A DNA stretch of 8,795 nt. Origin: AC-32 sp035455445 (GTDB lineage: Bacteria > Actinomycetota > Thermoleophilia > Gaiellales > Gaiellaceae). Shown in pieces: positions 1 to 5,370 of the stretch. The translations under genes were made by a program, and so were the position numbers. The notes under the pieces are model-generated. The model was not told the DNA's origin and did no database searches. It saw only the letters and a list, made by a program, of their open reading frames with translations. The DNA is taken from the NCBI GenBank assembly GCA_035455445.1, contig DATIFC010000157.1:1-8795 (forward strand). Reading direction: 5' to 3'. Positions within the stretch are counted from its first letter, which is position 1, and every line of letters starts with the position of its first letter.

Positions 1-347
1 AGGTCAGCCCGGAGCTCGCCGCCGAGGCGGGGCTCGTCCACGGCGGGTGGGCGACGATCTACAGCGCCCGCGCCGCGATCGAGGCGCGGGTGCTCGTCAC
101 CGACCGGATCCCGCCGATCGAGGTGAACGGACGTACGACCCACCAGGTCGGGCTGCCGTACCACTGGGGCACGCGCGGCCTGACCACGGGCGGAGCGGCG
201 AACGATCTCGCCCCGATCGTGCTCGACCCGAACGTCCACATCCAGGAGGTCAAGGCGTTCACGGTCGGGATCGTTCCCGGCCGGCGCCCGCGCGGAAAGG
301 CCTTGCGCGAGTTCGTCGAGCGCAAGCGGGACGGAGCCGGCGCGTGA
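1..347 (+). CDS. Formate dehydrogenase alpha subunit, C-terminal part (cut by window edge)
   Basis: The frame is open from the left edge (first full codon at 3) to a TGA at 345-347, giving the last 114 residues of a larger protein. The stretch matches the C-terminal molybdopterin-dinucleotide-binding domain of FDH-N-type formate dehydrogenase alpha subunits: a His-Gln-Val-Gly-Leu-Pro-Tyr-His-Trp-Gly segment (127-180 region), then AANDL, then LDPNVHIQE followed by KAFTVGI. In this family the alpha subunit carries bis-MGD and one 4Fe-4S cluster, oxidises formate to CO2, and is usually exported by Tat. The active-site Sec or Cys and the signal peptide lie outside the window, so neither can be judged. 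The next gene is an FdhB, which supports the call. Its stop overlaps the fdhB start by 4 bases (GTGA, 344-347). A sister molybdoenzyme is possible but less likely. Confidence 0.9.
   Translation, partial: VSPELAAEAGLVHGGWATIYSARAAIEARVLVTDRIPPIEVNGRTTHQVGLPYHWGTRGLTTGGAANDLAPIVLDPNVHIQEVKAFTVGIVPGRRPRGKALREFVERKRDGAGA
333..336 (+). promoter_or_regulatory. Ribosome binding site deciding the fdhB start
   Basis: GGAG lies 7 bases before the GTG at 344, inside the end of the alpha-subunit gene. It favours GTG 344 over the in-frame ATG at 419, which would remove the first 25 residues but leave every cluster ligand. I see no comparable purine run just before 419. Confidence 0.6.
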
Positions 348-1249
348 AGACACTCGCGCAGCCGACCGGCTCGCCCGCCGCCTGGCCGGACACCTACGGC
401 GACGACGCGAGGGAGCGGATGGGCTTCTTCACCGACACGTCGATCTGCATCGGCTGCAAGGCGTGCGAGGTCGCGTGCAAGGAGTGGAACCTCGTCCCCG
501 AGGACGGGATGGTCTGGACGGGCGAGTCCTACGACAACACCTCCGAGCTGGGAGCGAACTCGTGGCGCCACGTCGCCTTCGTCGAGCAGAACACGTCGCT
601 GCGCGGCGACGGGCAGGCCGACGCCCTGCGCTGGCTGATGAGCTCCGACGTGTGCAAGCACTGCACCCACGCCGCCTGCCTGGACGTCTGCCCCACCGGC
701 GCGCTCTTCCGCACCGAGTACGGGACGGTCGTGGTGCAGGAGGACGTCTGCAACGGCTGCGGCTACTGCGTGCCGGCGTGCCCGTTCGGCGTGATCGACC
801 GGCGGCACCTGCCGCGGGATTCGGGCGATCCACCCGCGGAGATCCTCGGCCTCCAGCTCGGGAAGGCCGAGGACGGGCGGGTCTGGAAGTGCACGCTCTG
901 CTACGACCGGCTGAAGGGCGGCCACGAGCCCGCCTGCGCCAAGGCCTGCCCGACCGACTCGATCCAGTTCGGGCCGCTCGACGAGCTGCGCGAGCGGGCG
1001 TCGAAGCGGCTCGAGAAGCTGCAGGCCGAGAAGTGGAACGGCGCGCGCCTCTACGGCCACGACCCCGGGGACGGCGTCGGCGGCTTCGGCGCGTTCTTCC
1101 TGCTGCTCGACGAGCCTGAGGTCTACGGGCTGCCGCCCGACCCGGTGGTGACGACCTCCCACCTGCCCTCGATGTACAGGACCGCCGCGCTCGCGGCGGG
1201 CGCGGTCGCGCTCGGCGTCCTCGCCGGCTTCCTCGGAGGGACGCGGTGA
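344..1249 (+). CDS. Formate dehydrogenase beta subunit, four 4Fe-4S clusters, membrane-anchored
   Basis: This 301-residue ferredoxin-like protein passes electrons from the alpha subunit to the membrane subunit. Four cysteine groups are visible: CIGCKACEVAC (35-45), CKHCTHAACLDVC (104-116), CNGCGYCVPAC (136-146) and CTLC...CAKAC (183-202), enough for four 4Fe-4S clusters as in FdnH/HycB-type beta subunits. Residues about 280-298 are hydrophobic and Ala/Gly/Leu-rich, ending in GGTR. They fit the single C-terminal transmembrane helix of FDH-N beta subunits. The GTG start at 344 overlaps the alpha stop, and the TGA overlaps the GTG of the NrfD gene, so the three genes should be one translationally coupled operon. 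It is odd that a beta subunit with its own membrane helix is paired with NrfD rather than cytochrome b. The family call is firm. The exact enzyme (formate dehydrogenase) rests on the alpha fragment. Confidence 0.93.
   Translation: MKTLAQPTGSPAAWPDTYGDDARERMGFFTDTSICIGCKACEVACKEWNLVPEDGMVWTGESYDNTSELGANSWRHVAFVEQNTSLRGDGQADALRWLMSSDVCKHCTHAACLDVCPTGALFRTEYGTVVVQEDVCNGCGYCVPACPFGVIDRRHLPRDSGDPPAEILGLQLGKAEDGRVWKCTLCYDRLKGGHEPACAKACPTDSIQFGPLDELRERASKRLEKLQAEKWNGARLYGHDPGDGVGGFGAFFLLLDEPEVYGLPPDPVVTTSHLPSMYRTAALAAGAVALGVLAGFLGGTR
1235..1240 (+). promoter_or_regulatory. Strong ribosome binding site for the NrfD gene
   Basis: GGAGGG stands 5 bases before the GTG at 1246, inside the last codons of fdhB. 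It fixes the start at the GTGA overlap (1246-1249). Confidence 0.7.
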
Positions 1250-2175
1250 GCGTCACCGAGGCCGGCAACGGGATGCGCTCCTACTACGGGCGCCCGGTGC
1301 TCAAGGAGCCGGTCTGGCAGCCCGAGATCCCCGCCTACTTCTTCACGGGCGGGCTCGCCGGCGCCTCGTCGATCCTGGGCCTGGCCGCGCGGATCGCCGG
1401 GAACGAGACCCTCGCGCGGCGCGCGCTCTACATCGGCGCCGCGGCCGACCTCGTCAGCCCGCCGCTGCTGATCGCCGACCTGGGCCGGCCGGAGCGCTTC
1501 CTGAACATGTTCCGCGTCTTCAAGGTGACCTCGCCGATGAGCGTCGGCAGCTGGGTGCTGCTCGTCTCTGGCGGCGCGACCTCGACCGCGGCGCTGCTCC
1601 AGTGGACCGGCCGCCTGAAGCCGGTCATGATCGCGGCGAAGATCGTCTCCTCGCTCGCGGGCGGGCCGCTGGCGGTCTACACAGCGACGCTCGTCTCGAA
1701 CACCGCGGTGCCGGTCTGGCACGAGGCGCGGCAGGAGCTGCCGTTCCTGTTCGGCTCGAGCGCCGTCGCCAGCGCGGGCGCCTCGGCGGCGATCGCCGTT
1801 CCGCCCGCCGAGGCCGGACCGGCGCGCCGGCTGGCAGTCGGCGGCGTCCTGGTCGAGAACGTGCTCTTCGAGCTGATGCAGAAGCGGCTCGGGATGGTCG
1901 GCGAGCCGTACTCGAAGGGCGAGGCGGGGAGGTTCAGGAAGATCGCCATGGGCTGCACGCTCGGCGGCGCGGCGTTGCTCGCCCGGCCGGGGCGGCGGAG
2001 CCGACTCGCGGCCGTCGCCGGCGGCGCGCTCGTCCTCGCCGGCGAGCTGGCCGTGCGCTGGTCGGTGTTCAGGGCGGGGTTCCAGTCCGCGCGCGACCCG
2101 AGGTACACGGTCGAGCCGCAGCGCGAGCGCGCTCAGTCGCGGACCGCGCCCGCCCCGGCGGACGGATCCGTGTAG
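1246..2175 (+). CDS. nrfD: NrfD/PsrC-type membrane subunit of the formate dehydrogenase
   Basis: This 309-residue integral membrane protein is of the NrfD/polysulfide reductase type. It is expected to take electrons from the FdhB clusters and reduce menaquinone in the membrane without haem. The N-terminal region (13-46) reads SYYGRPVLKEP, then WQPEIPAYFF and TGGLAGASS, a layout typical of NrfD proteins beside formate dehydrogenases. A segment at 75-103 contains LIADLGRPERF and SPMSVGSW, as in PsrC-like proteins. About eight hydrophobic segments are visible, near 30-50, 60-78, 100-120, 126-150, 167-187, 195-213, 234-248 and 254-275. The C-terminal tail of about 30 residues is polar and Pro/Ala-rich. 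It occupies the place where the cytochrome b gamma subunit (FdnI/FdhC type) is found in E. coli FDH-N. Its last 43 bases overlap the end of the convergent DUF2795 gene. Confidence 0.9.
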   Translation: MSVTEAGNGMRSYYGRPVLKEPVWQPEIPAYFFTGGLAGASSILGLAARIAGNETLARRALYIGAAADLVSPPLLIADLGRPERFLNMFRVFKVTSPMSVGSWVLLVSGGATSTAALLQWTGRLKPVMIAAKIVSSLAGGPLAVYTATLVSNTAVPVWHEARQELPFLFGSSAVASAGASAAIAVPPAEAGPARRLAVGGVLVENVLFELMQKRLGMVGEPYSKGEAGRFRKIAMGCTLGGAALLARPGRRSRLAAVAGGALVLAGELAVRWSVFRAGFQSARDPRYTVEPQRERAQSRTAPAPADGSV

Positions 2176-2432
2176 GCATCGCCGCCGGGCGGCAACGCGC
2201 TCTCGGGGCTCGGCTCGTGCAGCTGCGGCTTCGGCGAGCTCGGCTGGACGGGGTGAAGCGTCTCTCCGACCTCGTCGATCGTCCGGTACTCGCGCTCGGG
2301 CAGTGTCTCCAGCAGGGCGAGCGAGGCGGCGTCCCCGTGCTCGCGACGGGCATGCTCGAGCAGCTCCGCCTTGCCAGCGGGGAGCGGGACGCCTTCCAGC
2401 AGCACCTGGATCTCGGCGACGCGACTGCTCAT
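2133..2432 (-). CDS. DUF2795 family protein
   Basis: A 99-residue protein of unknown function. Residues about 5-58 (IQVLLEGVPLPAGKAELLEHA, then LETLPEREYRTIDEVGE) have the pattern of DUF2795 domains: an L-x-G-V-x-x-P-A-x-K start, a helical middle and a LP-x-x-x-Y-x-x-x-x-E-V end. That domain is small, common in actinobacteria and has no established biochemical role that I can name. The tail from about 60 on is Pro/Ser-rich and looks disordered. The ATG at 2432 is preceded by AAGAGG (2438-2443), 5 bases away and sharing two bases with the TAA of the upstream peptidase gene. Only 9 bases separate the two genes, so they are probably one transcript. The 3' end overlaps the nrfD end by 43 bases, tail to tail. 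Confidence 0.8.
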   Translation of the reverse strand: MSSRVAEIQVLLEGVPLPAGKAELLEHARREHGDAASLALLETLPEREYRTIDEVGETLHPVQPSSPKPQLHEPSPESALPPGGDAYTDPSAGAGAVRD

Positions 2433-2441
2433 GCAGGCCTC

Positions 2442-3137
2442 TTACCCGAGCAGCCGGGGCTCAATCGGCTCCTCGCCCTCGGCGGACACGCGGTAGGCGC
2501 GCGAGCCCTCTCGCGAGCTGACGACCTCGGCCAGCTCGGGGCCGTCGAAGCGCAGCGCAACGCAGTCGTCGGCGGCGAGGCCCGGCGGGAACCCCTCGCC
2601 CACGAGCCGCTGGTAGACGGGGCGCCGCTCGGCCTCGCCGTCGTAGTGCGGGCACGCGCTTCCCGGCAGGAAGCCGAGCCCGTCGCGCATGCCCTCGAGC
2701 TGCGGGCCGAACGAGTCGGTGACGCCGGCCTCGAACCAGCAGATCATCCCGGCGCTCCAGCCGGCCAGCACGACGCCCTGCCTCCACGCCTCGCGGAGGA
2801 TCGCGTCGAAGCCGTGGACGCGCCAGATCGCAAGCGCGTTCGCGGTGTTTCCCCCGCTGACGTAGATCGCGTCCTGGCCGAGGGCGAGCTCGCGCAGATC
2901 GGCGGGCGGCCAGGGGAAGAACGGCAGGTACGAGGACTCTGCGCGGTCGGCGAGCTGGGAGACAAGCGTCAGCGTCGGCTGCGCGTCGTCGGCGACGGCC
3001 GTCGGCACGACCAGCACGCGCGGGCGGTCGCGGCCGGTCAGGCCGAGCCAGTAGTCCGTGAGCGGGCGGAGCTCCTCGTCCTCCCACGAGAGCCCGCCCA
3101 TCGCGACGATCGTCGGCTGCCGCTCGGTGCCAGACAC
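2442..3137 (-). CDS. Peptidase E-like protein (family S51)
   Basis: This 231-residue cytoplasmic protein has the fold and motifs of S51 peptidases, which in the type enzyme cleave N-terminal Asp-X dipeptides. Visible features are an N-terminal strand with MGG (13-15), the strand RVLVVPTA (40-47), YVSGGNTANAL (92-102), and the nucleophile elbow GWSAGM (126-131) with Ser128 as probable catalytic serine. His164 in ACPHYD is the probable catalytic His. The acidic partner may be Glu136 or Asp141. I cannot tell Asp-dipeptidase specificity from cyanophycinase-like or other Type 1 glutamine amidotransferase-like members, so no gene symbol is given. The GTG start at 3137 is chosen because the next in-frame ATG (Met13) would remove the first beta strand. 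The ribosome binding site is weak. It leads the pair with the DUF2795 gene. Confidence 0.85.
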   Translation of the reverse strand: MSGTERQPTIVAMGGLSWEDEELRPLTDYWLGLTGRDRPRVLVVPTAVADDAQPTLTLVSQLADRAESSYLPFFPWPPADLRELALGQDAIYVSGGNTANALAIWRVHGFDAILREAWRQGVVLAGWSAGMICWFEAGVTDSFGPQLEGMRDGLGFLPGSACPHYDGEAERRPVYQRLVGEGFPPGLAADDCVALRFDGPELAEVVSSREGSRAYRVSAEGEEPIEPRLLG

Positions 3138-3198
3138 GCGAACGAAAGTGTGCCTCGCCGTCCCCAGCTCCGCGGTCGCAGCGGCAGCGCGCGCCCGG

Positions 3199-3226
3199 TC
3201 CTCGTGTCAGGCAACGTGACCGAGGA
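3199..3226. promoter_or_regulatory. Interrupted inverted repeat in the divergent intergenic region
   Basis: The left arm TCCTCG-T-GTCA (3199-3209) is complementary to the right arm TGACCGAGGA (3217-3226): 10 paired bases with a single unpaired T and a 7-base loop. It lies between the divergent peptidase and LysE-type genes, 24 bases before the lysE start, where a repressor site or an RNA hairpin could act. No regulator gene is adjacent to assign to it. It is a sequence observation only. Confidence 0.4.
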
Positions 3227-3236
3227 GTGACAGCGG

Positions 3237-3242
3237 TATCGT
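3237..3242 (+). promoter_or_regulatory. Possible -10 element for a leaderless lysE-type transcript
   Basis: TATCGT fits the actinobacterial TANNNT -10 pattern and ends 7 bases before the ATG at 3250, the spacing expected when transcription starts at the start codon. The only Shine-Dalgarno-like run, GGAG at 3224-3227, is 22 bases away and too far. The best -35-like hexamer is GTGACC (3216-3221) with a short 15-base spacer, so the promoter call is tentative. Confidence 0.35.
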
Positions 3243-3249
3243 CGCACGC

Positions 3250-3888
3250 ATGCCCGATCCGTCGCGACTCACGCTGTTCGTCTGCGCGGCGCTGCTGCTG
3301 CTCGTCGTGCCGGGGCCGGCCGTCCTCTACGTCGTCACGCAGAGCGTCTCGCACGGGCGCCGCGCGGGGATCGCCTCGGTGGCCGGGATCACGACCGGCA
3401 CGCTGGTGCACATCGCCGCGGCGACGGTCGGCCTCTCCGCACTGCTCGCCTCCTCCGCGCTGGCCTTCGACGTCGTCAAGTACCTCGGCGCCGCCTACCT
3501 CGTAGTCGTCGGCCTGCGCCGGCTGGCTGGCCTCGAGCGTGAGCAGGAGCTGCACGGGCGCGAGACGCGTGACCTCGGCCGCCTCTACCGGCAGGGCATC
3601 GTCGTCAACACGCTCAACCCGAAGACCGCGCTCTTCTTCCTCGCCTTCCTGCCGCAGTTCGTCGAGCCGGCCCGCGGCGCGGCCTGGGCGCAGATCCTCG
3701 CACTCGGTCTGCTCTTCGCCGCGCTCGGCTTCTGCAGCGACGGCGTCTGGGCGGTGGTGGCGGGAACGCTCGGAGACCGCCTCCGCCGCAGCCGCCGCTT
3801 CCCGTCGCTGCAGCGCTACGTCTCCGGCTCGGTGTTCGTCGGCCTCGGCGCCGTCGCCGCGCTCACCGCGCCGGTCAAGACCTCCTAG
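3250..3888 (+). CDS. LysE/RhtB family amino acid exporter
   Basis: This 212-residue membrane protein has the usual length and layout of the LysE superfamily, which exports amino acids or related small molecules by proton or cation antiport. It opens with a hydrophobic helix ending in the VPGPAVLYVV signature (20-29). Next come QSVSHGRRAGIASVAGITTG (31-50), further helices near 50-68 and 72-90, a charged cytoplasmic loop (91-114), and the conserved VNTLNPKTALFFLAFLPQF segment (119-137). Two more helices follow (147-170 and 191-208). The ATG at 3250 fits family N-termini. No nearer start follows the GGAG at 3224-3227, so the mRNA may be leaderless. The substrate cannot be read from sequence. 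The oxidoreductase gene begins 37 bases downstream and may be cotranscribed. Confidence 0.88.
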   Translation: MPDPSRLTLFVCAALLLLVVPGPAVLYVVTQSVSHGRRAGIASVAGITTGTLVHIAAATVGLSALLASSALAFDVVKYLGAAYLVVVGLRRLAGLEREQELHGRETRDLGRLYRQGIVVNTLNPKTALFFLAFLPQFVEPARGAAWAQILALGLLFAALGFCSDGVWAVVAGTLGDRLRRSRRFPSLQRYVSGSVFVGLGAVAALTAPVKTS

Positions 3889-3925
3889 CGTTTAGCAGCC
3901 CTACGTCGCAGGTACCGAGAGCCCC

Positions 3926-4882
3926 ATGGCGGTGAGCCTCGGCTACACGCTCTCCTCGGAGGAGCACGGCCCGAACGAGCTGGTCCGCAACGCGAGGGCC
4001 GCCGAGGAGGCCGGCTTCGAGTTCGTCACGATCTCCGACCACTTCCACCCGTGGGTGGACGCGCAGGGACAGAGCCCGTTCGTGTGGAGCGTGATCGGCG
4101 GCGTCGCCCAGGCGACGGCGCGGGTCCGCGTCGGCACGGGCGTCACCTGCCCGACGATCCGCATCCACCCCGCGATCGTGGCGCAGGCCGCGGCCACCTC
4201 GCAGGTGATGCTCGAGGGCCGCTTCTTCCTCGGCGTCGGCACCGGCGAGGAGCTGAACGAGCACGTCACCGGCGTGCGCTGGCCGGGCCCGCAGGAGCGG
4301 CTGGAGATGCTGGCGGAGGCGATCGACGTTCTGCGCCTGCTCTGGCAGGGCGGCTATCAGTCGCACTACGGCAGGCACTACACCGTGGAGCGGGCGCGCA
4401 TCTTCACGCTTCCCGACGAGCCGCCCCCGATCGCGGTCGCCGCCTCACAGCCGCAGGCGGCCGAGCTCGCCGGGCGCCTCGGCGACGCGCTCGTGACGGT
4501 TGCGCCCGACGAGGAGCTGCTGGGCCGGTTCGACGGCGCCGGGGGCTCTGGCAAGCCGCGCTACGGCCAGCTCCACGTCTGCTACGCGGAGAACGAGGCC
4601 CAGGCGCGGAAGGGGGCGCACGAGATCTGGCCGAACGCCGCGATGAGCGGCTCGCTGGGCCAGGAACTGGCGACGACGGAGGACTACGAGGCGGTCGCGC
4701 AGCTCGTGCGCGAGGACGACGTGGCCGAGTCGGTCGTCTGCGGCCCCGATCCGGAGCGGCACCTCGAGGCGATCCGCGAGTACGAGCGGGCGGGCTTCAC
4801 ACATGTCTTCGTGCACCAGGTCGGCCCCGAGCAGGAGCCGTTCCTCCGCTTCTACGCCGAGCGAATCCTCCCCAGGCTCTAG
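3926..4882 (+). CDS. F420-dependent LLM-class oxidoreductase, G6PDH-like group
   Basis: A 318-residue TIM-barrel flavin/F420 oxidoreductase of the luciferase-like superfamily. The N-terminal GYTLSSEEHGPNELV (6-20), SDHFHPW (37-43), RVGTGVTCPT (68-77), LGVGTGEELNEHV (102-114) and the C-terminal ESVVCGPDPERHLEAI stretch fit the F420_G6P family of G6PDH-like enzymes. His39, Trp43 and Glu108 line up with His40, Trp44 and Glu109 of mycobacterial FGD1, which act in hydride transfer to F420. The protein is slightly shorter than FGD1 (336 residues), and I could not place the phosphate-binding Lys residues that hold glucose 6-phosphate, so the substrate is unknown. Its presence implies F420 synthesis in the host. 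The ATG at 3926 has only a weak GAGAG 4 bases upstream. The TAG shares a CTAG (4879-4882) with the stop of the convergent gene. Confidence 0.88.
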   Translation: MAVSLGYTLSSEEHGPNELVRNARAAEEAGFEFVTISDHFHPWVDAQGQSPFVWSVIGGVAQATARVRVGTGVTCPTIRIHPAIVAQAAATSQVMLEGRFFLGVGTGEELNEHVTGVRWPGPQERLEMLAEAIDVLRLLWQGGYQSHYGRHYTVERARIFTLPDEPPPIAVAASQPQAAELAGRLGDALVTVAPDEELLGRFDGAGGSGKPRYGQLHVCYAENEAQARKGAHEIWPNAAMSGSLGQELATTEDYEAVAQLVREDDVAESVVCGPDPERHLEAIREYERAGFTHVFVHQVGPEQEPFLRFYAERILPRL

Positions 4883-5370
4883 CCCCAGCGCGGCGACGCC
4901 GGGTCGATCGCCTCCGCGAGCAGCGCGCAACCGTCGAGCGCAAGCTGCAGGTGGCGCCGCTGGACGGGGAGCGCCCAGGCGGCGAGCTCCGCGACGGACT
5001 CTGGCCCTTCGCCCCGCGAGAGCGCCTCGAGCGCTGCCCAGGCGGCGACCTCGCCGGCCTCGCCCATCGCGAGGAAGCCCCACGCCGAGAGCGGCCCTGT
5101 CCCGGCCTTGAACCAGGCCAGGGCGAGGTCGGAGGCCTGCTCGGCGACCGTGTTCGCGCGCGCGAGGATCTCGGCCGCGAGCTCCTCGCCGAGCCAGCGC
5201 TCGACCTCGAGGCAGCGTGCGCGGAGCTCGTTCGCGTCGAGCCGCATCGCGCCGAGGTCGCGGCGCAAGCGCCCGTCGAGCACCCGCTCCTCGACCCGGT
5301 CGAGCGTCGACGCGGCCGAGATCGCGAGGCCGTGCGCCTCGGCGAGCGCCTCCTGCAAAGCCGTGAGCAT
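4879..5370 (-). CDS. Uncharacterised helical protein coupled to qcrB
   Basis: I do not recognise this 163-residue protein. It looks almost entirely alpha-helical and soluble: amphipathic, Ala/Leu/Glu/Arg-rich segments near 1-18, 22-58, 60-88, 95-118 and 122-152, with a short Gly/Pro break at 90-94. There is no signal peptide, no CxxC and no membrane helix. The length and helix pattern would allow a four-helix bundle such as a ferritin-like fold, and acidic residues and a His (E48, E55, E105, H140) are present. I see no clear di-iron ExxH pair, so this is only a suggestion. The ATG at 5370 shares one base with the qcrB stop (TGATG), with GGAG 9 bases upstream inside qcrB. It is therefore the last gene of the cytochrome bc operon and may serve that complex, for example in assembly, but this is inferred from position alone. 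Confidence 0.75.
   Translation of the reverse strand: MLTALQEALAEAHGLAISAASTLDRVEERVLDGRLRRDLGAMRLDANELRARCLEVERWLGEELAAEILARANTVAEQASDLALAWFKAGTGPLSAWGFLAMGEAGEVAAWAALEALSRGEGPESVAELAAWALPVQRRHLQLALDGCALLAEAIDPASPRWG

Noticed and set aside
47..343. Upstream extension of the fdhB reading frame from an ATG-like start at 47
   Set aside because: This part lies over the alpha-subunit C-terminus, whose frame shows clear family sequence. The extended frame reads as Arg/Gly/Pro-rich shadow, and the GGAG at 333-336 points to GTG 344.
59..1162. Long minus-strand open frame antisense to fdhB
   Set aside because: It is a composition shadow of a high-GC gene: no recognisable domain, and the plus strand encodes all four cysteine clusters.
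1602..3230. 542-codon plus-strand open frame over nrfD, DUF2795 and the peptidase gene
   Set aside because: It crosses three well-supported genes in a different frame or strand and has the Arg/Ala/Gly-rich look of an off-frame translation.
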